The position numbers and the translations under genes are program-made. DNA of 17,429 nucleotides from contig JAGVFV010000066.1 in NCBI GenBank assembly GCA_020057445.1, positions 1 through 17,429 on the forward strand, given 5' to 3'. Under the pieces are notes generated by a model, which was not told the DNA's origin, searched no databases, and saw only the letters and a list, made by a program, of their open reading frames with translations. Positions 1 to 6,882 of this stretch are shown in pieces (within the stretch, counting starts at the first letter, position 1; each line of letters starts with the position of its first letter). This stretch comes from an archaeon. Its GTDB lineage: Archaea > Nanobdellota > Nanobdellia > Woesearchaeales > JAHJEM01.

Positions 1-109
1 AGACGAGAGCATCATAGAGGGAATTCATGATCTCAAATAATCGTTTATGCTGGTCATCGATTGATTTGACATCTACGCTCAATGCTTGAGTCCACGCTAT
101 CAAAGCCAT
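1..109 (-). CDS. Bacteriohemerythrin, N-terminal part (cut by window edge)
   Basis: Reading from ATG at 109 toward the left edge, 36 codons stay open. The peptide has the start of the hemerythrin fold: a tryptophan at residue 6 (LIAWTQ) and SIDDQHKRLFEIMNSLYDAL at about residues 16-35. The histidine of DQHKRLF matches the first iron-ligand histidine of bacteriohemerythrins, which bind O2 at a carboxylate-bridged di-iron centre in a four-helix bundle in the cytoplasm. The other ligands lie outside the window. The ATG is supported by a TATA-like box at 132-139, centred 26.5 bp upstream, with no ribosome-binding site, so the mRNA is probably leaderless. The next gene is divergent. Oxygen carriage, storage or sensing are all possible. 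The family call rests on about 36 residues. Confidence 0.8.
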   Translation of the reverse strand, partial: MALIAWTQALSVDVKSIDDQHKRLFEIMNSLYDALV

Positions 110-131
110 CAACAAACTGCGGAAGGCGAGG

Positions 132-139
132 TATTTAAA
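132..139 (-). promoter_or_regulatory. TATA box of the hemerythrin gene
   Basis: On the minus strand the box reads TTTAAATA, the same octamer as the box of the ADP-ribosylglycohydrolase gene. Its centre is 26.5 bp before the ATG at 109, the distance expected from an archaeal TATA box to the transcription start, so transcription should begin at or beside the start codon. Confidence 0.65.
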
Positions 140-272
140 GATGCCTTATAGGATTGAAATCTGAAAAGTGATTTTCATTTTGGAGTGCAATTTAAGGAAC
201 GAGACCGGTTTCAAAATGAAATAAAGTCAAGACAAAGTGACAATGCCGAAAATTGATGTTTTTACCGCAAAC

Positions 273-280
273 TTTATAAT
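273..280 (+). promoter_or_regulatory. TATA box of the small membrane protein gene
   Basis: TTTATAAT lies about 40 bp before the ATG at 317. The predicted transcription start near 302 would leave a leader of roughly 15 nt that contains the ribosome-binding site GGAGGT at 305-310. This gene is therefore not leaderless, unlike most others here. Confidence 0.5.
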
Positions 281-316
281 TCTCATCTGTTGAAGGAGGG
301 AAAGGGAGGTGTATCT

Positions 317-514
317 ATGATGTGCAAGAAGTGTGGCAAGATAGGCGGCCTGTTGTTTCTTATTTTCGGCATCCTGTTCTTGCTTGTGGACCTGAATGTC
401 TGGAACTTCTGGGGCTTGCAGTGGTGGACAGTGCTATTCATACTGCTCGGGCTTGGCATGATGTGCTCAGGCTGCTGCCCTGACTGCTGCAAGATGCGGG
501 ACGGGAAGAAATAA
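317..514 (+). CDS. Small two-helix membrane protein with cysteine pairs
   Basis: A 65-residue protein of unknown function. The start at 317 is chosen because GGAGGT lies 6 nt upstream at 305-310; an in-frame TTG at 290 has no such site. After MMCKKCGK come two hydrophobic segments, about residues 9-23 and 36-50, joined by a short tryptophan-rich loop (VWNFWGLQWW). This layout resembles the small LiaI/LiaF-like or DUF5668-type membrane region, a resemblance judged by eye. A CKKC pair lies before the first helix and a CSGCCPDCC cluster after the second. With both helices crossing, the two cysteine groups would face the same side and could bind a metal together. The neighbours are hemerythrin and glucokinase; no functional link is visible. 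Confidence 0.75.
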   Translation: MMCKKCGKIGGLLFLIFGILFLLVDLNVWNFWGLQWWTVLFILLGLGMMCSGCCPDCCKMRDGKK

Positions 515-533
515 TTTTTTTTATTCTTTTTTC
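513..533 (+). terminator. T-rich terminator
   Basis: Just after the TAA of the small membrane protein gene the plus strand carries two T runs, 8 T at 515-522 and 6 T at 527-532, with no strong hairpin. Archaeal RNA polymerase stops at such runs. The position between two convergent genes fits. Confidence 0.6.
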
Positions 534-1695
534 ATTCCATGACATCATGGAATTTCATGTGTCCTGCGCGGCCGCAGCCGAAGAATGAGATATCATAGTC
601 GTCGATGAGATAGACAGGGATTTTTCTGAGGAGCTGTCTTGAACTTTCTTGCCAGTTATCGTAGAATGCGCGCATGAAATCTCCTTTCATGAGGAGTTCC
701 TTGTTCTTGGGAAGGATCCCTCCTGCAAGGAATAGCCCTCCTGTGGTCATGCCTTGGAGCGCGAGGTCTTGCGCAGCGCTTCCGAGGAATTCCATGAAGA
801 GGCGCATGGTGAGGAGCGCTGTCCTGTTATGAGGGACGGCCCGTGCGATGATTTCTGCTGCGTCTTTTTTGAGGCTGTCATCTGCATGCTCATTGAGGAT
901 CGCATCGAGTATCTGTTGGTTGGTGATTTTGATTTTTTTCGTGTTTTCAAAGGCCGCGATGTCTTTTGCGATCTCTGATCTTGTCTTGAGGATTGCCCTC
1001 ATGCTTTGCGGATGGGTCAGGAGGAAATGCGCGATGTGGCGTATGCCCTGTCCTGAGACAAGCGTCTCCGCGCTGATCTTGTTGATGTCAAGCTTGTTCC
1101 TGATGAACTCAAGGAGAAGTGCCAATCCTCGTCCGCCGTCCATGCCTGCGTGCCCCCCTTCGCTAGGGTGGACGACGTATCCGTTTCCTTCCCATCGAAG
1201 ATATGCGACTCCTAATCCTGTTCCTGGCCCGATGACCCCGCGTGGCCCTTGTGGTTGCGGTGGCGGAATGTAGTTCGGTTGGCCAAATTCGTCTCCTTGA
1301 CGATATCCTGGGACAGGGATTATCTTGTCTTGCGGTGGATTGATGGTCGCGATTGCCTCTCCTATTGCCGCAAAATCATTGAGGACAAGGACGTTTTTCA
1401 ATGCAGACAGGTCGCGGATCTGGGTTCCGATGACTGGGAATTTGGCATTGGTCGGATGTTCGCACGAATTGTTGAATACTGGCCCTGCGACGCTTGCGAC
1501 GCACGTGTTTGTTCTCCATCCTTTTTCGTTCGCGCACCATTGGAGGAATATATTGATGGAAGGGATGATGGAATCTTGATTCTTGTCTGCGTTTTGTTGG
1601 ATAAGGATTTCGTAATGGTCTATCCCGAGCACTTTGACCATGGCAAGGCGTGGGTTTGTCCCGCCGACGTCGAGGCAGAGGATGTTCTTAGGCAT
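532..1695 (-). CDS. glk: Glucokinase (bacterial Glk family)
   Basis: ATP-dependent phosphorylation of glucose to glucose 6-phosphate in the cytosol is the expected reaction. The 387-aa protein has the ASKHA fold motifs in the order of the Glk family: phosphate-1 loop DVGGTNPRL at residues 9-17, VLNDFAAIG at 104-112 with D107 as the likely catalytic base, GPGTGLGVA at 157-165, SEGGHAGMD at 178-186, and an adenosine-binding FLAGGILPKN near 330. E. coli Glk has 321 residues; this one is longer. The ROK-type zinc motif (CxCGxxGC) is absent, so this is Glk rather than ROK family. ATG at 1695 has a TATA box centred 27.5 bp upstream. Archaea more often use ADP-dependent or ROK glucokinases, so transfer from bacteria is likely. 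Substrate could be another hexose. Confidence 0.85.
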   Translation of the reverse strand: MPKNILCLDVGGTNPRLAMVKVLGIDHYEILIQQNADKNQDSIIPSINIFLQWCANEKGWRTNTCVASVAGPVFNNSCEHPTNAKFPVIGTQIRDLSALKNVLVLNDFAAIGEAIATINPPQDKIIPVPGYRQGDEFGQPNYIPPPQPQGPRGVIGPGTGLGVAYLRWEGNGYVVHPSEGGHAGMDGGRGLALLLEFIRNKLDINKISAETLVSGQGIRHIAHFLLTHPQSMRAILKTRSEIAKDIAAFENTKKIKITNQQILDAILNEHADDSLKKDAAEIIARAVPHNRTALLTMRLFMEFLGSAAQDLALQGMTTGGLFLAGGILPKNKELLMKGDFMRAFYDNWQESSRQLLRKIPVYLIDDYDISFFGCGRAGHMKFHDVME

Positions 1696-1718
1696 GAGTC
1701 TATATACGAGAAGTGGTG

Positions 1719-1726
1719 TTTATAAA
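1719..1726 (-). promoter_or_regulatory. TATA box of the glucokinase gene
   Basis: TTTATAAA on the minus strand, centred 27.5 bp before the ATG at 1695. It lies in the 46-bp gap after the LeuRS gene, so glk can be transcribed independently. The T run beside it (1724-1728 on the minus strand) could also end the LeuRS transcript. Confidence 0.6.
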
Positions 1727-1741
1727 AATTGTGGATGAATC

Positions 1742-4372
1742 CTATTCGTGCGCGACGATCGCCACTTTTCCTGGCATGGCGTTTGCTGCTTTCTTGTCTT
1801 GGCTTTGTTCTGCAAACGTGATGGTGATGTGGCTGTCGAATTCTTTTTCGAGCTTTGGAAGGAGGGTGTTGAGCGCTTTTTTCTCTGTTGCCTGGGAGAG
1901 GATGAAGTCAGGGAGTCTTGATGGGTCTTTGAGCACTGCTGCTACGAGTGGCGCGATCTCGCTCTCATGTCCTTTGACCATGCATGAGGTGATGAGTGTC
2001 TTCATGTCCCGTGTCTTTGCTAGTTCTTCTTTTAGTTTTTTGTAGAAGTCGTATTTCCAAGCTGCTGAGATGATGAGCGTGTGCGACTTCGGTTTGAATT
2101 TTATCAGGGTGTTCAAGGTGAGCATGTCCTGCCTTACCTTTTCGGCAAAGTCATCTTCTGCCTCGAGCTCTGGCTTGATCTTTGTCTCGTCAAAGGTCGG
2201 CCATTTGGCAAGCGAGCAGAATGGTTTTTTTCCGATCTTCTCCCAGAGTTCTTCAGAGATGTGGGGAGTTATCGGGCTCATGAGCAGGATGAGTGTCTCT
2301 GCGCTTTTCTTGGAGAAGCTTCCTTTGTTTCGGAGGAAGTCGGTGAATGAGGCAAGTTCAATGAGCGCCTTGTTGAATGTTGATGATTCGTAGTACGAGG
2401 TCACATCCCTGATCGTCTTGTTCCGTACGCTCTCTTCTTTCGGGTCTGTTTTGGATGTGAATGTCTCTGGCAGGAATTCTGTGAATTTCTTCATGAAACG
2501 GAATGCACCTTCTATTCCTTGGTCGCTCCATTCCATGTCTTTTTCTGGTCCCGCGACGAAGAAGAGATAGAACCGTGCGGTGTCGATACCATACTTCTCG
2601 GAGACCTCCTCTGGCAGCACGTAGTGTCCTTTGCTCTTGCTCATGACGACTCCATCTTTGTGGAGCATGCCCTGGTTGAAGAGGCGTTTTGCAGGTTCGT
2701 CGATGGAATGCATGCCAAGGTCCTTGAGGAATTTGGTGATGAAGCGGGAGTAGATGAGATGTCCTGTCGCATGTTCTTTCCCCCCGATGTAATGGTCGAT
2801 GGGAAGCCAATAATCGACTTTCGCCTTGGCAAAAGGCTTCTTGTCATTGTGAGGATCGCAGTATCGCAGGAAGTACCAGCTCGAGTCCATGAACGTGTCC
2901 ATGGTGTCTGTTTCCCTCCGTGCTGGTTTCTTGCAGCTTGGACAGGATGTTTCGACGAAATTCCTGTTCGTCGCAAGGGGGTTTCCGCTGCCAAAGGTGA
3001 CGTCTTCAGGGAGGAGGACTGGCAGTTCTTTTTCAGGGACAGACACGATGCCGCAGGAGTCGCAGTAGACCATGGGTATCGGGCATCCCCAGTAGCGCTG
3101 CCGCGAGATGAGCCAGTCGCGCAGCTTGTAGTTCACTGTCTGTTTTCCCCATCCATTCTTCTCGATCCATTCTGCCATTTCTGGCAGTGCTTGCCTGTTG
3201 TGCATGCCAGTCCAGTCTCCTGAATCGAAGAGCACGCCGTCAGAGAGGAATGCGCAGGAGGCCTTTTCCGGGTTGATGGGGCTGCCATCGTCGCTGATGA
3301 CGAATTTCAGAGGGATATTGTATTTTCTTGCGAATTCGAAGTCGCGTTGGTCATGGGCATCTGCCATGACGATTCCTGTACCGTACATGAGCACGAAGTT
3401 CGCGACGTAGATGGGGAGCCGTTCACCATTGACTGGGTTGATGGCGTATTTTCCTGTGAATGCTCCTATCTTGTCCTGTCCTGTCTCTGTCGTCCGTTCT
3501 ATCAAGCTTTGTTTCCTGCTCTGTTCGATCGCCTGTCTCACTTCCGCTTCGTGGGACGTACCTTTGGAAAGCTCGATAGCTAGCGGGTGTTCTGGTGCTA
3601 TGCAGAGGAATGTGACTGAGTAGATGGTGTCGCAACGTGTCGTATATGCCGGAAGGAGAGTGTCGATTCCTTCGAGAGCGAAGTGTATGTCGACTCCGTT
3701 GCTCTTTCCTATCCAGTTCTTCTGCATCTGCTTGATGTCTTCTGGCCAGTCGAGCTTTTCAAGACCGGAAAGGAGTTGGTCTGCGTAAGCGGTGATCTTG
3801 ATGAACCATTGGTTGAGTTCTTTGTTGTCTATGGGTGTATCTTCATGCCTCCAGCAGGCTCCGTTGACGACTTGTTCGTTTGCTAGGACTGTCTGGCATG
3901 TTGAGCACCAGTTGACGATGGCTGTCTTCTTGTAGGCGAGTCCTTTTTTGTAGAGTTCGAGGAATATCCATTGATCCCATCGATAGTAATCTGGCCTGTG
4001 GCTGGCAAGTGTCCGTGACCAGTCGTAGGAGAGCCCGAGTTCCTTTTGCTGCCTGATGAAGTTGGCGATGGATTTCTCTGTATATGCTCGGGGATGTGTA
4101 TTGTCCTTTATGGCCGCATTCTCTGCAGGCAAGCCAAAGGAGTCGTATCCCATGGGGTAGAGGACGTTATATCCTTGCATGCGTTTGAATCTGGCACTTG
4201 CGTCTCCGAGGGTGTAGTTTTTCGCGTGCCCCATATGCAGCCCGCTGCCTGATGGATAGGGATACATCTCGAGCACGTAGAATTTATTCTTGGTCTTTGA
4301 TTCTTTCACTTCGAATATCTTTTCGTCTTCCCAGGCTTTCTGCCATTTCTGCTGCACTGCTTTATGGTCCAT
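1742..4372 (-). CDS. leuS: Leucyl-tRNA synthetase, bacterial type
   Basis: Attaches leucine to tRNA-Leu in the cytosol. The 876-aa protein, close to the 860 residues of E. coli LeuRS, has the class I signatures HMGH at 46-49 and VMSKS at 576-580. Between them is the CP1 editing domain with the threonine-rich TTRCDTI at 244-250 and AHDQRDFEF at 339-347, whose D341 corresponds to the editing aspartate, so post-transfer proofreading looks intact. CSTC at 156-159 with a later CWRH, and CDSC at 437-440 with CPSC at 477-480, look like zinc knuckles. The C-terminal extension ends in PGKVAIVAHE. The layout is bacterial rather than archaeal/eukaryotic, which implies transfer. ATG at 4372 has a TATA box 27.5 bp upstream and an inverted repeat covering the promoter. 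Confidence 0.95.
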   Translation of the reverse strand: MDHKAVQQKWQKAWEDEKIFEVKESKTKNKFYVLEMYPYPSGSGLHMGHAKNYTLGDASARFKRMQGYNVLYPMGYDSFGLPAENAAIKDNTHPRAYTEKSIANFIRQQKELGLSYDWSRTLASHRPDYYRWDQWIFLELYKKGLAYKKTAIVNWCSTCQTVLANEQVVNGACWRHEDTPIDNKELNQWFIKITAYADQLLSGLEKLDWPEDIKQMQKNWIGKSNGVDIHFALEGIDTLLPAYTTRCDTIYSVTFLCIAPEHPLAIELSKGTSHEAEVRQAIEQSRKQSLIERTTETGQDKIGAFTGKYAINPVNGERLPIYVANFVLMYGTGIVMADAHDQRDFEFARKYNIPLKFVISDDGSPINPEKASCAFLSDGVLFDSGDWTGMHNRQALPEMAEWIEKNGWGKQTVNYKLRDWLISRQRYWGCPIPMVYCDSCGIVSVPEKELPVLLPEDVTFGSGNPLATNRNFVETSCPSCKKPARRETDTMDTFMDSSWYFLRYCDPHNDKKPFAKAKVDYWLPIDHYIGGKEHATGHLIYSRFITKFLKDLGMHSIDEPAKRLFNQGMLHKDGVVMSKSKGHYVLPEEVSEKYGIDTARFYLFFVAGPEKDMEWSDQGIEGAFRFMKKFTEFLPETFTSKTDPKEESVRNKTIRDVTSYYESSTFNKALIELASFTDFLRNKGSFSKKSAETLILLMSPITPHISEELWEKIGKKPFCSLAKWPTFDETKIKPELEAEDDFAEKVRQDMLTLNTLIKFKPKSHTLIISAAWKYDFYKKLKEELAKTRDMKTLITSCMVKGHESEIAPLVAAVLKDPSRLPDFILSQATEKKALNTLLPKLEKEFDSHITITFAEQSQDKKAANAMPGKVAIVAHE

Positions 4373-4380
4373 AAGGGAAT

Positions 4381-4403
4381 AAAACCGATGTCGGTTTTTA
4401 AAA
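4381..4403 (-). promoter_or_regulatory. LeuRS promoter: TATA box overlapped by an inverted repeat
   Basis: The TATA-like TTTTAAAA at 4396-4403 is centred 27.5 bp before the leuS ATG. A perfect 8-bp inverted repeat (AAAACCGA at 4381-4388, its complement at 4391-4398, 2-bp spacer) fills the space from the TATA box to about 9 bp before the start codon. A protein bound there would block the basal machinery, so an operator is the simplest reading. If the mRNA is leaderless the repeat is not transcribed, which argues against an RNA hairpin. Confidence 0.5.
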
Positions 4404-4423
4404 GTGATGGAAGTGCGGGGATT

Positions 4424-4930
4424 CTAGCTGATTTTCTTGAGGATGAATTGTTCGAGGAATTGAGCGGCTGATCCGGTGAGGTTTCCTCTTTTGAGCAACG
4501 TCTTCACTTCAGTCTTGTCGAAGTATTTGATTTCCAAGACCTCTGTTTTTTGTATGGTGTATTCGTCTGGAGGTATTTCTTTCTCCACGAGGAAGACGGT
4601 GATGAACCTGTTGTTGGTCTTTCCTGCTTTTGTGGTGTTTCTTCTGAAGTATCCTATTTCGTGGAACGCGGACAGGGGAAGATCCAGTCCAAGCTCTTCC
4701 TTTGTTTCCCTCTGTGCTCCTTGTACGTATGTTTCATCCTTGTGGAAGTGTCCTGCGCTCGAGTGGTCCCATTTGCCGTTGTCTTTTCTTTTTTGCAGGA
4801 GGACTTTATTCTTGCTGATGATGTAGACATATGCTTCCCTGTGCAATAGTCCTTCTGCATGGACTGTTTTGATATCGGAGAATCCGATGATCTCATCGTC
4901 CTCATTGACAAGGGGGATGTATTCCTTCAT
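4424..4930 (-). CDS. Nudix hydrolase, IPP-isomerase-like
   Basis: The 168-aa protein carries a Nudix box at residues 60-82, with G60, E66, R74, E75, E78, E79 and G81 in register; the position after RE holds threonine instead of the usual aliphatic residue. The N-terminal part (EYIPLVNEDDEIIGF, then GLLHREAYVYI and LLQKRKDNGKWDHSSAGH) is like the Nudix group that includes isopentenyl-diphosphate isomerase and E. coli YfcD. Whether it isomerises IPP or hydrolyses a nucleoside diphosphate derivative cannot be told from the sequence. ATG at 4930 follows a TATA box by 26.5 bp. leuS lies 51 bp downstream with its own promoter. Confidence 0.85.
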   Translation of the reverse strand: MKEYIPLVNEDDEIIGFSDIKTVHAEGLLHREAYVYIISKNKVLLQKRKDNGKWDHSSAGHFHKDETYVQGAQRETKEELGLDLPLSAFHEIGYFRRNTTKAGKTNNRFITVFLVEKEIPPDEYTIQKTEVLEIKYFDKTEVKTLLKRGNLTGSAAQFLEQFILKKIS

Positions 4931-4952
4931 GGAATAGCATAGTGTATTCCCA

Positions 4953-4960
4953 TCTATAAA
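4953..4960 (-). promoter_or_regulatory. TATA box of the Nudix gene
   Basis: TTTATAGA on the minus strand, centred 26.5 bp before the ATG at 4930. It stands back to back with the TATA box of the divergent PLP-enzyme gene at 4994-5001. Confidence 0.6.
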
Positions 4961-4993
4961 TCTATTGCTGCATATAGGGATGTTGCCGCTACA

Positions 4994-5001
4994 TTTTAAT
5001 A
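4994..5001 (+). promoter_or_regulatory. TATA box of the kbl-like gene
   Basis: TTTTAATA centred 26.5 bp before the ATG at 5024. The same octamer at the same distance precedes the MTAP gene. This spacing decides the start at 5024 over an in-frame TTG at 5009. Confidence 0.6.
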
Positions 5002-5023
5002 GGGTTCCTTGTTCTTTTGGCAG

Positions 5024-6283
5024 ATGAAAGAATCATTCAAGGAAGTCCTCCGAAGCGAAATCGGACGCGTGGATGCAGCGCATACGGCAAAGAGAAATGA
5101 GCGCGTCATCGAAGGTTTCTTGTTTACTGATGGCAATGCTCCTCGGGCCATCATCGGCGGAAGAGCGTATGCGCTCTTCAATTCTAATGATTATCTCGGT
5201 CTTCGATTCCATAAGCTGATCCGTGAAGCGGGAAGGAAGGCTGAGGAGAAGTTTGGCGCAGGACCTGGCGCCGTGCGTTTCATCTCAGGCACGTCCCGTC
5301 TGCATAAGAATCTGGAAGTGGAGATCGCGAAATTCCATGGAAGGGAGGATGCGATCCTGTTCTCGTCTGCCTTTGCGGCGAACCTCGCGGTCATCCATTG
5401 TTTCATGAAGGGACAGAGCAGGGATACCCTTGTCTCGGGTAACGTCCTTGTCATCTCTGATGAGCTGAATCATCGGAGCATCATCGACGGCATAAGGGTC
5501 GCGAACCTGCCAAAGGAGAACAAGGCAATGTTCAAGCACAAGGATTTTGCAGATCTTCGAAGGATCATTGAGGAGAACAAGGGCAAGTTCGCACGGGTTC
5601 TTGTCATCACTGATGGTGTCTTTTCCATGCTCGGCGAAGTGCAGGATCTGTATGGATTGCGTTCTGTCTGTGATGAATTCCAAGAGGAGTATGATGAAGG
5701 AATCATCCTTATTGTGGATGATTGCCATGGCGTCGCTGCCTTTGGAGAGACAGGAAGAGGCACAGAAGAGGCGACTGGCGGAAGGGCAGACATCCTCGTC
5801 GGTACCTTTGGCAAGGGCTTTGGCGTGAACGGCGGGTATGCCGTCGGTGATAAGCTTGCGATCGATTATCTTCGGGAGTCTGCTGCGACGTATATCTATT
5901 CAAATCCGTGCTCTCCTGCAGAGGCTGGCGCAAGCCTTTTTGCAGTGCAGATAGTTGAAGGGTTGGAAGGGCAGTCCCTCCTGAAAAGGCTGCAGGACAA
6001 TATTTCATATTTTAAGGAAGGAGTAAAAAAATTGGGCTTCTCGTTCGTCGTTTCGTCGACGCATCCGATCCAGCCCATTTCCACAAAGTCCCCTGAAAAG
6101 ACAAAGGCCATGGTCGACCTGCTCTTCAAGGAGGGGTTTCTTGTGACGAACATCAATTACCCTGTCGTCCCGCGGGGGCAGGATGAGATCAGGGTGCAGG
6201 TCTCTGCTAGCCATACTCGTCTGGACATCGATGAGTTTGCAAAAAAGCTCAAAGGGGCCGCACTCTCATGCAGATTGATGTAG
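5024..6283 (+). CDS. kbl: Glycine C-acetyltransferase (2-amino-3-ketobutyrate CoA ligase)
   Basis: A PLP-dependent alpha-oxoamine synthase of 419 aa. The PLP lysine is K264 in GTFGKGFG; D232 and H235 in VDDCHG bind the cofactor ring, and H150 in DELNH stacks on it. Other family blocks are NSNDYLGL (53-60) and FISGTSRLHKNLE (86-98). TDGVFSMLGEV and the C-terminal VTNINYPVVPRGQDEIRVQV are much closer to E. coli Kbl than to AONS (BioF) or serine palmitoyltransferase, so the reaction is probably glycine + acetyl-CoA to 2-amino-3-ketobutyrate or its reverse. No threonine dehydrogenase gene lies next to it and no biotin gene is in view. ATG at 5024 fits the TATA box; an in-frame TTG at 5009 does not. 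Confidence 0.85.
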   Translation: MKESFKEVLRSEIGRVDAAHTAKRNERVIEGFLFTDGNAPRAIIGGRAYALFNSNDYLGLRFHKLIREAGRKAEEKFGAGPGAVRFISGTSRLHKNLEVEIAKFHGREDAILFSSAFAANLAVIHCFMKGQSRDTLVSGNVLVISDELNHRSIIDGIRVANLPKENKAMFKHKDFADLRRIIEENKGKFARVLVITDGVFSMLGEVQDLYGLRSVCDEFQEEYDEGIILIVDDCHGVAAFGETGRGTEEATGGRADILVGTFGKGFGVNGGYAVGDKLAIDYLRESAATYIYSNPCSPAEAGASLFAVQIVEGLEGQSLLKRLQDNISYFKEGVKKLGFSFVVSSTHPIQPISTKSPEKTKAMVDLLFKEGFLVTNINYPVVPRGQDEIRVQVSASHTRLDIDEFAKKLKGAALSCRLM

Positions 6284-6291
6284 TGGTGTGG

Positions 6292-6339
6292 GCAGCGGTC
6301 AATACATGTTGGGGGATGAATATCAATACTGGCCGCTGC
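6292..6339 (+). repeat. Long imperfect hairpin downstream of kbl
   Basis: Nine bases after the kbl stop, GCAGCGGTCAAT (6292-6303) can pair with ACTGGCCGCTGC (6328-6339): ten Watson-Crick pairs, one G-U and one mismatch around a 24-nt loop. No T run follows, so it is not a classical terminator. It could protect the mRNA end or be part of the repeat element that begins here. Confidence 0.45.
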
Positions 6340-6406
6340 TGATCACAGACCACCGATAGATGCTAATCACAGACCGCTGATGGCTGCGAATCACTGATCG
6401 CAGGTT
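6338..6406. repeat. Three degenerate tandem units, 21-24 bp
   Basis: The stretch holds GCTGATCACAGACC (from 6338), GCTAATCACAGACC (from 6362) and GCTGCGAATCACTGATC (from 6383), giving units of about 24, 21 and 24 bp. On the minus strand the core reads GGTCTGTGATTAGC. Nothing here looks coding. Such repeats placed between convergent genes are often dispersed in a genome, which cannot be tested in this window. They end where the stop codon of the 77-aa gene begins. Confidence 0.55.
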
Positions 6407-6639
6407 CAGCTTTCTATGAGTTCTTCTCCTTCCTGGACAAAGAAGTCCGAGTCGTCGAATTGTTCGAGAGTCGGGCTCTGTTCTTTGCCTTCCATGATCT
6501 TGTGGTAGTACCCGACTGGGCGCACAGTCGAGATCGTTGTCTTCTGTATGATGTACTTGTTGTCCTTGCTCTTGAAGATGTACGATTCGATGCGTGGCAT
6601 CTTCCGCAGCTGCTCTTCTTTCTTGTTGGTCAGTCCCAT
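6406..6639 (-). CDS. Unknown 77-aa protein
   Basis: Not recognised. The protein begins basic (MGLTNKKEEQLRKMPR), has a central block likely to form beta strands (IESYIFKSKDNKYIIQKTTI, then TVRPVGYYHKIMEG) and ends acidic (DDSDFFVQEGEELIES). No membrane segment, cysteine or catalytic motif is visible. It is very likely a real gene, because a full Shine-Dalgarno site GGAGGTGA (6646-6653, minus strand) stands 6 nt before the ATG. The 5' end of that site is paired in a leader hairpin. The role is unknown; a small nucleic-acid or protein-binding factor is only a guess. Confidence 0.7.
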   Translation of the reverse strand: MGLTNKKEEQLRKMPRIESYIFKSKDNKYIIQKTTISTVRPVGYYHKIMEGKEQSPTLEQFDDSDFFVQEGEELIES

Positions 6640-6645
6640 GTTGTT

Positions 6646-6671
6646 TCACCTCCAGCCTTTTTCTGGCTGGA
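6646..6671 (-). promoter_or_regulatory. Leader hairpin overlapping a Shine-Dalgarno site
   Basis: On the minus strand TCCAGCC (6665-6671) and GGCTGGA (6651-6657) form a perfect 7-bp stem around a 7-nt, A-rich loop. The last three bases of the stem, GGA, are also the first three of the ribosome-binding site GGAGGTGA (6646-6653). Folding would partly hide the site, so translation could depend on temperature, a protein or ribosome loading. The arrangement is seen directly; the regulation is inferred. Confidence 0.45.
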
Positions 6672-6882
6672 AGTGATGAGAACGGAAGATAATTAATGCC
6701 TTTGCTAGGAATTGTCGTGATTACTGACCAAAAGGACGGAGGTTTTTTGGCAACGGTCGAATATTTTCATGTATCTTGAGAAGATTGGCAAATTTTTTTT
6801 AAGAAATATGAAACAATTGAGAATGGAATTTTGCCTGTAATCAGACACAATATTTAAATAATAGTGTTTATTACACACTAAT
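6672..6882. other. Divergent AT-rich intergenic region
   Basis: No gene is convincing here. TTAATTAT at about 6690-6697 (minus strand) may be the TATA box of the 77-aa gene. CCAAAA at 6728-6733 can pair with TTTTGG at 6745-6750 around an 11-nt loop, and a run of eight T lies near 6790-6798, so a short untranslated transcript is possible but unsupported by a promoter at the right distance. A 63-codon minus-strand ORF crosses the region; its composition is that of promoter DNA. Confidence 0.4.
6853..6860 (+). promoter_or_regulatory. TATA box of the ADP-ribosylglycohydrolase gene
   Basis: TTTAAATA, centred 26.5 bp before the ATG at 6883. The same octamer and spacing occur at the hemerythrin gene. 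No ribosome-binding site precedes the ATG. Confidence 0.65.

Larger units (their letters stand above)
110..316. other. Divergent intergenic region
   Basis: This gap separates the hemerythrin gene (minus) and the small membrane protein gene (plus). Besides the two TATA boxes it holds a perfect 10-bp inverted repeat, TTTCATTTTG at 173-182 against its complement at 212-221, separated by 29 bp. A TATA-like CAATTTAA at 189-196 lies inside that spacer, but no convincing gene follows at the right distance. A 16-codon ORF at 243-293 lacks a good ribosome-binding site. The region may carry an operator or a small RNA; nothing shows which. Confidence 0.4.

Noticed and set aside
243..293. 16-codon ORF (MPKIDVFTANFIILIC)
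   Set aside because: Very short, without a good ribosome-binding site, and it overlaps the promoter of the small membrane protein gene.
848..1273. 141-codon plus-strand ORF across the glucokinase gene
   Set aside because: It is antisense to a gene with clear glucokinase motifs and has no promoter or ribosome-binding site; its peptide shows no domain.
2519..3223. 234-codon plus-strand ORF inside leuS
   Set aside because: Antisense shadow of the conserved synthetase; long open frames are expected opposite G+C-rich coding DNA.
6338..6406. CRISPR array
   Set aside because: The units are adjacent and degenerate, with no spacers of constant length and no cas genes.
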